This document shows, piece by piece, positions 1 through 7,165 of a stretch of DNA of 38,287 nucleotides. Under the pieces are notes generated by a model. The model had not been told where the DNA came from. It ran no database searches and saw nothing but the letters and a program-made list of their open reading frames with translations. The position numbers and the translations under genes were made by a program. This DNA comes from Bacillota bacterium. GTDB lineage: Bacteria; Bacillota; Sulfobacillia; Sulfobacillales; Sulfobacillaceae. Location: positions 1 to 38,287 of the forward strand of contig JAJYPK010000014.1 in NCBI GenBank assembly GCA_021795465.1. The letters run 5' to 3'. The stretch's first letter is position 1. Each line of letters opens with the position of its first letter.

Positions 1-10
1 CCCATTCAAC

Positions 11-35
11 GTAAAAGGAACCACAAAAGGTTCCT
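11..35 (-). terminator. Possible terminator after HD-GYP gene
   Basis: A 7-bp inverted repeat (AGGAACC 16-22, GGTTCCT 29-35) is followed on the minus strand by a short T tract (TTTTAC). It lies about 60 bases beyond the stop of the HD-GYP gene. The stem is short, so this is only a plausible intrinsic terminator. Confidence 0.4.
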
Positions 36-92
36 ACGCCGATCCTCATTGTCGCATTGTACCATGAAGATCAGGGCACATTCAACCGCAGT

Positions 93-1409
93 CTATCCCT
101 GGCTACCACCCTTTCCCGTGTCTGAAAACATTATCGAACCCAGATCCCATCCGTGCCCTGTCCCCTCGACTTTCGACAGGTCCGTATCCTCAGCAATTTC
201 CATGAATTTTTCCACGACACTAGGATCAAATTGAATCCCTGCCCCGGCTCGAATTTCCTCAATGGCGGATTGGTGCGGCATTGCCCGCCGATATGGTCGA
301 TCTGACGTCATCGCATCATAGGCATCAACCACTGTAATGAGGCGTGTTTCGATCGGGATCTCCATCCCACGCAAGCTATCCGGATACCCAGTCCCGTCCC
401 AACGTTCGTGGTGATGAAGAACTCCACTCGCCGCACAGCCCTGCATTTGAACGGATGTCAACATCGCACTTCCGACAATGGGGTGTCGTTGCATAATCAA
501 TAATTCATCCATGTTAAGACGCCCTGGCTTGTTCAAAATATTATCAGGCGTGCCCATTTTCCCAATATCATGCAACATCCCGGCAAAACGCACGTCTTCC
601 ACCTGATCCTCCGGCATTTTCATGTGATGAGCCAAAAGCATTCCGTAGTGACCCACCCGCATGCTGTGCCCATACGTGTAAGGATCCTTGGCGTCGAGGC
701 CTGCCAAAATGGCGCGGATTGTGTTGAAATAAGCCATGCGTAGAGCCTTGGTCAAGGTCATGGTCCAGCGCACTGCAGCCAACGGGACAAAAAAGGCTAA
801 CTCACCCCATACCCCTAACGTTTGGTACAAGCCCGCCATTAAAAAGGCGATAGGTATCATGAGAAGGAAGCTCGGAATCAAAGCCTTGTAGTTAACGCGA
901 AATATTTCTGCAATCTTCCGTTGTTTGCGTAACGACAACGCCACGAGCACAAACCCAATGTTAAGTAGAAATCCTACTGCAATGACCGTCAATAAAGGAA
1001 TGAGATTTAATACTAAACTACGGCCAGTTACATTACCTCCCATCGCTTCAAATAAAGATCCGACAACCCATCCGATAATAGCAAATTGTGCATGATTAAA
1101 AACCGTTGATGGCCACTGGATTTCCCCATTCAATTCACGACGCGTCCAAGTGGCCACCAATCCAATTACTGCGCCAATGAACGGGCCAAATATCACTGCC
1201 GCTAAGATAAGAATCGGTAGGTCTACAGCAAGTTCACCATGACCCCTAACCAGCCTAACGCTACCATATGCTCCAATAGTCGTTCCGATAGCCATAAGAC
1301 CCATGGCTGGGCTAAGAAGACCATGAAAGGCCCCGTATCCGTATATTAGCAACAAAGTGGCCGTCCCAACCACCAGTGCTATATACCATTTCATCATTTT
1401 AGGGTACAT
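93..1409 (-). CDS. Membrane HD-GYP domain cyclic-di-GMP phosphodiesterase
   Basis: This 438-residue protein has a hydrophobic N-terminal half (about residues 8-215, several membrane segments) and a C-terminal HD-GYP domain (about 230-410). The hydrolase hallmarks are visible: H248, H280-D281 in MLHDIGK, the triple His at 332-334, and GYP at 341-343. HD-GYP enzymes hydrolyse cyclic di-GMP to pGpG or GMP, so it probably lowers c-di-GMP at the inner face of the membrane. The start ATG follows AAGGAGGAG at good spacing. No GAF, PAS or receiver domain is present, so any signal must be sensed through the membrane part. A membrane GGDEF cyclase lies 2 kb upstream on the same strand, though in a separate transcription unit. 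The substrate is inferred from the family. Confidence 0.88.
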   Translation of the reverse strand: MYPKMMKWYIALVVGTATLLLIYGYGAFHGLLSPAMGLMAIGTTIGAYGSVRLVRGHGELAVDLPILILAAVIFGPFIGAVIGLVATWTRRELNGEIQWPSTVFNHAQFAIIGWVVGSLFEAMGGNVTGRSLVLNLIPLLTVIAVGFLLNIGFVLVALSLRKQRKIAEIFRVNYKALIPSFLLMIPIAFLMAGLYQTLGVWGELAFFVPLAAVRWTMTLTKALRMAYFNTIRAILAGLDAKDPYTYGHSMRVGHYGMLLAHHMKMPEDQVEDVRFAGMLHDIGKMGTPDNILNKPGRLNMDELLIMQRHPIVGSAMLTSVQMQGCAASGVLHHHERWDGTGYPDSLRGMEIPIETRLITVVDAYDAMTSDRPYRRAMPHQSAIEEIRAGAGIQFDPSVVEKFMEIAEDTDLSKVEGTGHGWDLGSIMFSDTGKGGSQG

Positions 1410-1636
1410 AATTGCTCCTCCTTACCTTGAACAACAATTATCGACCAACCGTACTAGCTAGTCTAAACGGAAGCCAGCACCAACAGTTAAAACATCCACT
1501 AACCCAGAAACAAGGTTACGTACAAACCCCTTCATGTTCGGCTATTACTCCTATCGTAATGGCCCTGTGGCCCCCACCGCTTTGGGCAATACCACATCAT
1601 TTCCGCTTCGGGTCAAATTCAGTTGGTCGAATCTTT
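1410..1636 (-). other. Leader region of the HD-GYP gene
   Basis: This 227-base gap lies between the 205-residue protein gene and the HD-GYP gene. It contains no clear intrinsic terminator. A weak promoter candidate (TTGACC followed by TGGTAT after 16 bases) can be read on the minus strand near 1589-1616. A 25-codon minus-strand frame at 1458-1535 begins with ATG about 12 bases after an AGGAG. None of these is strong. Confidence 0.3.
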
Positions 1637-2254
1637 CTAAAGTTTGCGACCGGTATAGACCAGAAATCGTCGATTAACGGCATCCAACGTGGCCCTGATT
1701 ACCGAATCCTCCAACGTATCCCGTACCACTGCACTACCGGACAGAATCTCCTCGCCTGCTTCAGCCACTGTCACCAAAAAAACTTCCGTCCCGCCGCTAA
1801 GAATCATGTTCACGCCGTTAAACCGAAGTTGCCCTAAATCCGCCAGTGCCTGATTCACGGAACCGATGGTCGCCATGGACATCGCTGCTGGGATTGTAGG
1901 TCCCAGTGCCGTGCCCTGATAGACCAGATCGCTTCGCCTTAGTCGGCATGTAGCGCTAATACCCTCCGCTACATGGCCTACCGAAAATCCTGCAATCGTC
2001 AGTCGTGTGGCCGAAAAGGATGAATCGTCGTCCTCATGGACTTGTACCACCGTTACCCAGTCTGGATCCGCATTTGCCCATCCGAAACTGCGTACTAACG
2101 CCGTGATTTCGCGCACAATGTGCCGTGGTGCCCGCTCACTGTTCGCCAGCACATGAATCTTTGGATTCTCCTCATCGTCCGTTAGGACTTGTGCCCCTTG
2201 TACATCAGGGATACGGAGGATAACGTTTTCTAGATCACGCCAAGATGTCGACAT
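1637..2254 (-). CDS. Conserved two-part protein of unknown function
   Basis: This is a 205-residue soluble protein that I cannot assign a function. The N-terminal part (about 1-70) has the pattern of a small alpha/beta unit found in hypothetical proteins of other Firmicutes: a segment beginning LENVILRIPDVQGAQV, then IHVLANSERAPRHIVREI, ending in VTVVQV. The C-terminal part (about 80-200) has alternating strands and helices. No catalytic motif, signal peptide or membrane segment is visible. The ATG follows GTAGGAGGACC, a good ribosome binding site. A strong terminator separates it from hpf upstream, so it is probably transcribed on its own or with the downstream HD-GYP gene. Confidence 0.7.
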   Translation of the reverse strand: MSTSWRDLENVILRIPDVQGAQVLTDDEENPKIHVLANSERAPRHIVREITALVRSFGWANADPDWVTVVQVHEDDDSSFSATRLTIAGFSVGHVAEGISATCRLRRSDLVYQGTALGPTIPAAMSMATIGSVNQALADLGQLRFNGVNMILSGGTEVFLVTVAEAGEEILSGSAVVRDTLEDSVIRATLDAVNRRFLVYTGRKL

Positions 2255-2331
2255 AGGTCCTCCTACGGGCCATTACTGTATTAGTTTCGACGAGTTTCCT
2301 CAGAATCCTCTTTTCTTGGGTCAAAGAATGG

Positions 2332-2363
2332 AAAAATCCCCTTCATCTGGGAAGGGGATTTTT
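2332..2363 (-). terminator. Strong intrinsic terminator after hpf
   Basis: A perfect 12-bp stem (2332-2343 with 2352-2363) encloses an 8-base loop, with GGGG/CCCC next to runs of five A and five T. It works as a terminator in either direction. It lies 10 bases after the hpf stop. Confidence 0.88.
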
Positions 2364-2372
2364 CATTGACCA

Positions 2373-2882
2373 TTAACGAGGTTCCAAAAGGCCGTACGCG
2401 CCGTCTTTGCGCCGATATAGCACGTTGATAATATCGGTTTCTCCGTTGGTGAAGACGAAAAAATCATGTCCTAATAGATCCATTTGCATCAATGCTTCAT
2501 CAAGAAGCATTGGTTTAGCAGGAAAAGTTTTTCGTCGGACCACAGTGGCGACGTCGTTTAGGACCGGTTCTCGAGGTTCTTCATGCAACGGGTGGCGACG
2601 TTTTAAGCGGGTCTTAAATTTGGCATACTGCTTTTCAAGCTTATCCACGACAAGGTCAACGGAGGCATACATATCGGGAGTGGCCTCTTCACCACGTAGT
2701 AGCATCCCCTCAATAGGGAGCGTCACTTCTACAATCTGACGTTCCTTCTCTACACTGAGGACTGCATGAGCTGTAACGGGATTGGGGTCAAACAATTTAG
2801 CCATCTTGCCTAATTTTTTGGAAACATGCTCTTTGAGAGCATCCGTGACCTCAAAATTCTTGCCGCGTACGATGACTTCCAC
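2373..2882 (-). CDS. hpf: Long-form ribosome hibernation promoting factor
   Basis: This 169-residue protein matches the long HPF family. An N-terminal S30AE domain (about 1-100) starts MEVIVRGKNFEVTDALKEHV, and a C-terminal dimerisation tail (about 115-169) contains KPMLLDEALMQMDLLGHDFF and ends GLLEPR. Long HPF binds the 30S subunit and joins two 70S ribosomes into inactive 100S particles during stress or stationary phase. The start is GTG after AAAGGGGCG. A promoter with a perfect TATAAT box lies 58 bases upstream of the start and a strong terminator follows, so the gene is monocistronic. Confidence 0.95.
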   Translation of the reverse strand: MEVIVRGKNFEVTDALKEHVSKKLGKMAKLFDPNPVTAHAVLSVEKERQIVEVTLPIEGMLLRGEEATPDMYASVDLVVDKLEKQYAKFKTRLKRRHPLHEEPREPVLNDVATVVRRKTFPAKPMLLDEALMQMDLLGHDFFVFTNGETDIINVLYRRKDGAYGLLEPR

Positions 2883-2939
2883 AAGTATTCGCCCCTTTTC
2901 GGCTTTGTCCCAATCCTTGGTGCCTAGACTGGTGAATCA

Positions 2940-2967
2940 ATTATATCATCTGATTCCACGCAAACAA
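2940..2967 (-). promoter_or_regulatory. Sigma-A-type promoter of hpf
   Basis: On the minus strand TTGTTT (2967-2962) and a perfect TATAAT (2945-2940) are separated by 16 bases. Transcription would start near 2933, giving a leader of about 50 bases before the hpf GTG. The -35 overlaps the T tract of the csp terminator. Confidence 0.65.
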
Positions 2968-2991
2968 CAATGGGACCGGATCCCCGGCCCC
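2965..2991 (-). terminator. Terminator after cold-shock gene
   Basis: An 8-bp stem (2972-2979 with 2984-2991, one G-U pair) with a 4-base loop is followed on the minus strand by ATTGTTGTTT. It lies 24 bases past the stop of the cold-shock gene. Confidence 0.6.
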
Positions 2992-3014
2992 ACCGCACTG
3001 TCGAAATTTACACT

Positions 3015-3212
3015 TTATAGGCGGACAACGTTCGCGGCTTGCGGGCCACGGTCACCCTCTACAACATCAAATTCGACACGCTCGCCTTCGTTGAGCGTAC
3101 GGAAACCTTCGCCATTAATGGCACTGTAATGTACAAACACATCGCCGCCGTCTTCACGCTCTAAAAAGCCGTAGCCTTTCTCAGCGCTGAACCATTTAAC
3201 ACGTCCGGTCAT
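3015..3212 (-). CDS. Cold-shock domain protein (CspA/CspB family)
   Basis: This is a 65-residue single cold-shock domain, the usual length. It starts [16 protein letters not shown], has RNP-1-like KGYGFLER and RNP-2-like DVFVHYSAI, and ends PQAANVVRL. It should bind single-stranded nucleic acid and act as an RNA chaperone. The frame stays open for 28 codons upstream, but this ATG matches the family start and follows AAAGGGGACA. A near-consensus promoter sits about 50 bases upstream and a terminator follows, so it is monocistronic. Confidence 0.95.
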   Translation of the reverse strand: MTGRVKWFSAEKGYGFLEREDGGDVFVHYSAINGEGFRTLNEGERVEFDVVEGDRGPQAANVVRL

Positions 3213-3267
3213 AACTTGAATATGTCCCCTTTCTTGCGCCATCCCAACTTCGAGGATGACCGTGGTC

Positions 3268-3296
3268 ACTATAGCACCACCTGCCAAAAAAGTCAA
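3268..3296 (-). promoter_or_regulatory. Sigma-A promoter of the cold-shock gene
   Basis: On the minus strand TTGACT (3296-3291) and TATAGT (3273-3268) are separated by exactly 17 bases. Predicted transcription starts near 3260, giving a 5' leader of about 50 bases. Long structured leaders are common in csp genes, but this one is short. Confidence 0.75.
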
Positions 3297-3359
3297 ACAA
3301 TACTCAACATAAATCTGGATTTTTTAGGAAACTGCCACAGATTAACAGTGATTCTCACC

Positions 3360-3421
3360 TGGGGATAATGGGGATAACTCTGTTGATAACAGTCATTTCA
3401 ACAGTTTGTGGATGGGGATAA
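3360..3421 (+). repeat. Cluster of DnaA-box-like nonamers
   Basis: Four nonamers on the same strand are each one mismatch from TGTGGATAA, the complement of the DnaA box TTATCCACA. They are TGGGGATAA at 3360, 3369 and 3413, and TGTTGATAA at 3381. A fifth, TGTGGATGG at 3407, has two mismatches. The cluster lies between the GGDEF gene and the cold-shock promoter and includes a 7-bp hairpin (3380-3386 with 3398-3404). DnaA binding is an inference. Confidence 0.45.
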
Positions 3422-3440
3422 TTGGTGGCTCATCGAGAAT

Positions 3441-5105
3441 TTAATAGACCGGGTCTTTGGCGATTGTCAAGATTTTAGTGGAACGATGACGCTCTGATTT
3501 ATTCTGATACATTCGTTGGTCAGCCGCGCTGAGTAAGGCTTCCACCGTTTCTCCGTCTTGAGGATAGAGCGCCCAGCCAATGCTGACTCCTAAAAATATT
3601 TCGACATGATCGAACGCATAGCTCCCAATAATCTCCTGGATCCGGTTCAATACGACTTGTACACCACGTGCGTTCACATCGGTCAAGAGCAACACAAATT
3701 CATCACCACCGTAGCGCGCCAAAATATCGTGTTCACGAATCTCCCGACGGACCACGGAGACAAATTGACGTAGCACCTCATCCCCCCGTAGATGTCCATA
3801 GCGGTCATTTACCAATTTAAATCGGTCCATGTCTAGAAACGCGACCGCAAACGGTCGGCGTTGGGTTTGTTGTATTCCCAGTTCTTTTTCGAGTTCAGTA
3901 CGAAAATGTCGATAGTTAAAGAGATCCGGAATGAGGGGGTCTGCGATCGCCAGTCTGGTAGCCTCATGCCCTAATTCGATCTTGCGTAGAGCAATAGCCG
4001 CTTGTCCAGCAATAATCATGCCCAACTGCAAGTCAAAACCGTCGAAGACATGGGCTCGCACGTTGCCTACGACCATCACGCCCATGAGACGGCCATCCGT
4101 GACCATCGGCAGCATTAACGCCGATCGCACGGGATAGGGGTCGACGGCCGGTGCCAGTCGACTCGGAAGACGAAAGCTATCCAAAACCAGCTCAGGAGAC
4201 TGACTTTCCATCACCCAACCCGCGATACCCTCCTCGGCCCGCAGTGAGTCTGCATACGGCATTCTTTCTGGGTCAGGATAAAACACCCATTCCCGGACTA
4301 ATTGGTTGGGATCATCCTGTCGTCCGTAAACCACCAGCATCGACACCTCCATGATCTCCCGAAACGATCGCTCAATCAGCCCATACAACGTGGATCGATC
4401 GAGGGCTTTTGCAATCCCCATACTAAGATTGGCGACTCCCATGGTGTTCTTGTGAGCACGTCGGGTCTGATAGACGGCACCCAACAGCCAAGTCACAAAT
4501 AAAAAGGGAAAAATGGCGAGTAGCGCTCCCGGGCCCTGATAGGCACGTTGTAATAGCACAAAAATTGTAATTAAAGGCGCCGAGATAATCCAGGCTATGC
4601 CATCGAGACCTAGGCCTGGAACAATGTCTACCAAGGCCGCGCGGCCTTCCATGATGTAGTAGTAGGCATTGACCATCAGATGGTTCAAAACCACGGACAC
4701 GACCACAAATAAGACAATCGCCATCCAAAGGTCCACCCGGACTAGTCGAAAGGCCAGTGCGCCTGCAAATAGCGTCAGAATAAATTGCGCCATATTAAAC
4801 AGGGACAAGAGTCCACGAGGATTCTTGAGGGAACTAAGAAAGACTCCCCCTAAAAGCGCGAACGAGGCGGCGGGGAGTCCTGCCGTAAGGAAGACCGAAA
4901 AATAGCCCGCATTCGACAGCGAGATACTGCCCCGGCCCATTTTAATCGGCCACGTATCCGAAACAGCGACCATCACGATACCTAGTAGGATCGTGAGATA
5001 GTGATGTTGAGGCCACACACCCACATGCAGTCCGAGCCAACTAATGATGGCCATGCCAATAATGGACCACAAGAACCCGTCCGCTGCCTTCTGTCGTAGC
5101 GTCAT
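3441..5105 (-). CDS. Membrane GAF-GGDEF diguanylate cyclase
   Basis: This is a roughly 554-residue protein. About residues 12-215 form six to eight membrane segments, about 235-380 a GAF-like sensor domain, and about 390-545 a GGDEF domain. The active-site signature RYGGDEF is intact. An RxxD (REHD) lies exactly five residues before GGDEF, the allosteric I-site that gives product inhibition. DMDRFKLVNDRYGH is also canonical. It should make cyclic di-GMP from GTP. Two ATG codons lie six bases apart at 5111 and 5105. The second is chosen because AGGGG then sits 7 bases away, not 1. No clear terminator separates it from metK upstream, so read-through is possible. Confidence 0.9.
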   Translation of the reverse strand: MTLRQKAADGFLWSIIGMAIISWLGLHVGVWPQHHYLTILLGIVMVAVSDTWPIKMGRGSISLSNAGYFSVFLTAGLPAASFALLGGVFLSSLKNPRGLLSLFNMAQFILTLFAGALAFRLVRVDLWMAIVLFVVVSVVLNHLMVNAYYYIMEGRAALVDIVPGLGLDGIAWIISAPLITIFVLLQRAYQGPGALLAIFPFLFVTWLLGAVYQTRRAHKNTMGVANLSMGIAKALDRSTLYGLIERSFREIMEVSMLVVYGRQDDPNQLVREWVFYPDPERMPYADSLRAEEGIAGWVMESQSPELVLDSFRLPSRLAPAVDPYPVRSALMLPMVTDGRLMGVMVVGNVRAHVFDGFDLQLGMIIAGQAAIALRKIELGHEATRLAIADPLIPDLFNYRHFRTELEKELGIQQTQRRPFAVAFLDMDRFKLVNDRYGHLRGDEVLRQFVSVVRREIREHDILARYGGDEFVLLLTDVNARGVQVVLNRIQEIIGSYAFDHVEIFLGVSIGWALYPQDGETVEALLSAADQRMYQNKSERHRSTKILTIAKDPVY

Positions 5106-5259
5106 GCCCATGCCCCTATTTGTTACCCATTTTTGTATATATTCGGTATGGGTGGCGAATTTCCTCCTAATAGGTTCATTCCATCCAGATCCCTTCTTCG
5201 AGGTGTTGACTCGCGTCGGAGAAGGCGCCGTTTAGTTTTTCCCGTAAATTCCCCCATGA

Positions 5260-6465
5260 CTACTGATGGGGATGGATCATCGCGCGGTCTTTTACGGCTT
5301 CCGTCTTATTCGTCACTTCCCAGGGGAATAGCACATCGGTACGTCCGAAATGCCCATACGCCGCCGTGGGCAAATAGATGGGGCGTTGCAAATCGAGTTC
5401 GCGGATGATCGCCAATGGCCGCAAGTCAAAAACTTCTCGTACAATAGCCCCCAAGAGATCGTCGCCAATGACGCCCGTGCCAAAACTATTCACCATCACC
5501 GAAATCGGTTGAGCCATGCCTATGGCATAGGCAATCTGAATCTCGACGCGGTCTGCCAATTGAGCCGCAACCAGGTTTTTGGCAACCCACCGAGCGGCAT
5601 AGGACGCCGAGCGATCCACCTTGGTCGGATCTTTGCCAGAAAACGCTCCCCCTCCATGGCGTGCGTATCCCCCGTAGGTATCGACAATAATCTTACGACC
5701 GGTGAGCCCCGAATCGCCATGGGGGCCTCCCACCACAAAGCGACCGGTAGGATTGGTCAGAATCCGGGTCTCTTTGGTGAGCCATCCGCCGGGCTCCATA
5801 ACCGGCCTAATAACCTCATCATATAAGGCCTCTCGCAAAGTAGCTTGGGAAACTTCTTGATTGTGTTGGGCCGAAATGAGCACGGTATCCACGGCTGACG
5901 GCCGGCCATTCTGATAGCGTACAGTGACTTGGGTTTTTCCATCGGGCCAAAGAAAAGGCACCCGGTCCTGCTTACGCACCTCGGCCAACCGATAGGAGAG
6001 CCGATGGGCCAACGCAATCGGAAGGGGCATCAGTTCCGGTGTTTCGTTACACGCATAGCCAAAGACCATCCCCTGATCCCCCGCACCGATGCTCCCCATG
6101 TCTTCTTCCGAGTTGGTACCCTCGGCTTCGAAGGCATGGTCAACCCCTTGAGCGATGTCCGGCGATTGTTCATCGATTGAGGTGAGCACGGACACGGTAT
6201 CCGCATCAAAACCCATCTTCGCCCGCGTGTATCCGATGTCACGAATTGTGTCACGCACCACGCGGGGAATGTCCACGTAGCAGGACGTGGAGATCTCGCC
6301 CACTACGAGAGCCATTCCGGTGGTGACGACCGTTTCCGCGGCAACACGGGCTAAACTATCCTCCGCTAAAATGTGGTCTAAAATGGCGTCCGAAATCTGG
6401 TCCGCTACCTTATCCGGGTGACCTTCGGTCACCGACTCCGATGTAAACAAAAATTCCAGAGACAC
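5260..6465 (-). CDS. metK: S-adenosylmethionine synthase
   Basis: This 401-residue enzyme makes S-adenosylmethionine from methionine and ATP. Diagnostic motifs are [17 protein letters not shown] near the N terminus, [12 protein letters not shown] in the middle, and [17 protein letters not shown] (glycine-rich P-loop-like) near residue 275. Length and ends match the family. The start is GTG after GGGGAGGGC. Expression is very likely controlled by the SAM-I riboswitch immediately upstream, from a consensus sigma-A promoter. Confidence 0.97.
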   Translation of the reverse strand: MSLEFLFTSESVTEGHPDKVADQISDAILDHILAEDSLARVAAETVVTTGMALVVGEISTSCYVDIPRVVRDTIRDIGYTRAKMGFDADTVSVLTSIDEQSPDIAQGVDHAFEAEGTNSEEDMGSIGAGDQGMVFGYACNETPELMPLPIALAHRLSYRLAEVRKQDRVPFLWPDGKTQVTVRYQNGRPSAVDTVLISAQHNQEVSQATLREALYDEVIRPVMEPGGWLTKETRILTNPTGRFVVGGPHGDSGLTGRKIIVDTYGGYARHGGGAFSGKDPTKVDRSASYAARWVAKNLVAAQLADRVEIQIAYAIGMAQPISVMVNSFGTGVIGDDLLGAIVREVFDLRPLAIIRELDLQRPIYLPTAAYGHFGRTDVLFPWEVTNKTEAVKDRAMIHPHQ

Positions 6466-6487
6466 TGTAAGCCCTCCCCATCACCAC

Positions 6488-6633
6488 AAAAAATCCCCTT
6501 CTCAGCGCGAGAGAAGAGGTATCACCTTACTCTCTCATCCTTCCCCCAAAGCTTGGGGGTCGGGTGTGGCACCGTGGCTTACGCCGGTTGCCGGGCTTCA
6601 TCGGGCCTGTCCCTCCGCCGCTCTTGATAAGAG
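6488..6633 (-). promoter_or_regulatory. SAM-I (S-box) riboswitch with terminator/antiterminator
   Basis: Read on the minus strand, the leader carries the S-box core: CTCTTATCAAGAG (6633-6621), GGCGGAGGGA, GATGAAGCCCGGCAACC, GGTGCCA, and the closing strand GATGAGAG. P1 pairs CTCTTATC with GATGAGAG (8 bp, one G-U). The expression platform follows: a 9-bp terminator stem (6511-6519 with 6495-6503, one G-U) and six T residues (6493-6488). A competing antiterminator can form between GAGAGAG/AAGGT of the P1 side and ACCT/CTTCTCTC of the terminator. With SAM bound, P1 forms and transcription stops before metK. This is a classic OFF switch. Confidence 0.95.
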
Positions 6634-6654
6634 CATTACCATATTGTTGTTGAA

Positions 6655-6683
6655 ATTATAAAAGGGTCCTGTCGGAATGTCAA
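6655..6683 (-). promoter_or_regulatory. Consensus sigma-A promoter of metK
   Basis: Both hexamers are perfect on the minus strand: TTGACA (6683-6678), 17 bases, TATAAT (6660-6655). Transcription should start near 6648, about 15 bases before the riboswitch P1. Confidence 0.9.
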
Positions 6684-6725
6684 TTAAGCATCGTGTTCAG
6701 AAAAGATGGTGTAAAGGGCGGGCAA

Positions 6726-6767
6726 GAGAATGCGGCTTCTCGCCGGGGGCGTCAATGCACCCCCGGC
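6726..6767 (-). other. Tandem hairpins after spoIIID
   Basis: Two adjacent inverted repeats follow the spoIIID stop by about 30 bases. One is a perfect 8-bp GC-rich stem (6742-6749 with 6760-6767, 10-base loop). The other is GAGAA/TTCTC (6726-6730 with 6737-6741). Neither has a T tract, so they could be weak terminators or 3' stabilisers. They lie upstream of the metK promoter. Confidence 0.35.
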
Positions 6768-6796
6768 CCGATCCCGAACGACCGTGTGGTCCCCTG

Positions 6797-7054
6797 TCAG
6801 ATCAGATTTTGTGTGCGGAATTTTTGGCGGGTTGCTTCACCACCGCGAAGATGCCTTTCAGCTTTATTAAGCTCGAGGACTTTTTTCACTTCATCTGCGA
6901 GGTGGGCGTTTACTTTCGGTAACCGTTCGGTGACATCCTTGTGTACCGTACTCTTTGATACGCCAAAGACTTTGGCTGTATCGCGAACCGTGGCGCCACT
7001 TTTCAAAATGTAATTCCCAATATCCATTACACGTTGCCAGATATGGTCCTTCAC
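6797..7054 (-). CDS. spoIIID: Sporulation transcription factor SpoIIID
   Basis: This 85-residue DNA-binding protein closely matches SpoIIID along its whole length. The N-terminal helix is followed by the helix-turn-helix TVRDTAKVFGVSKSTVHKD, then TERLPKVN and the conserved RHLRGGEAT segment. In B. subtilis SpoIIID acts in the mother cell, switching sigma-E genes on or off. The start is GTG after AAAGGGGCCGGAGGT, which aligns with the family N terminus. As in Bacillus it lies just downstream of spoIIQ. The mbl gene that usually follows is not here; metK is. A sigma-E-like promoter candidate lies just upstream. Confidence 0.96.
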   Translation of the reverse strand: MKDHIWQRVMDIGNYILKSGATVRDTAKVFGVSKSTVHKDVTERLPKVNAHLADEVKKVLELNKAERHLRGGEATRQKFRTQNLI

Positions 7055-7089
7055 ACCTCCGGCCCCTTTCTCCCCCCGATACTTGGTAG

Positions 7090-7117
7090 AGTATATGGCC
7101 GGGTTAAAAAATAATGC
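7090..7117 (-). promoter_or_regulatory. Candidate sigma-E promoter of spoIIID
   Basis: On the minus strand CATATACT (7097-7090) resembles the sigma-E -10 (CATACA-T). It is preceded by GCATTAT (7117-7111) after 13 bases, loosely like the -35. In Bacillus spoIIID is transcribed by sigma-E. The -35 overlaps the 3' arm of the spoIIQ terminator. Confidence 0.35.
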
Positions 7118-7143
7118 CAGAGCATTTACTCTTGCTCTGGCAT
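7106..7143 (-). terminator. Intrinsic terminator after spoIIQ
   Basis: A perfect 11-bp stem (7114-7124 with 7133-7143) with an 8-base loop is followed on the minus strand by TATTTTTT. It lies 23 bases beyond the spoIIQ stop. Confidence 0.87.
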
Positions 7144-7165
7144 AAGATCCCGATGTGATGAGATG

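Noticed and set aside
1500-1625. Possible cyclic-di-GMP-I riboswitch before the HD-GYP gene
   Set aside because: CCAAAGC and AGCCG fragments resemble parts of the motif, but the conserved GGCAAACC element and the closing P1 pairing could not be found.
3360-3421. Chromosomal origin (oriC)
   Set aside because: DnaA-box-like repeats are present, but there is no AT-rich unwinding region, and dnaA, dnaN and rpmH are absent.
5251-5271. Terminator overlapping the metK stop
   Set aside because: A 6-bp CCCCAT/ATGGGG hairpin exists, but no T tract follows on the minus strand.
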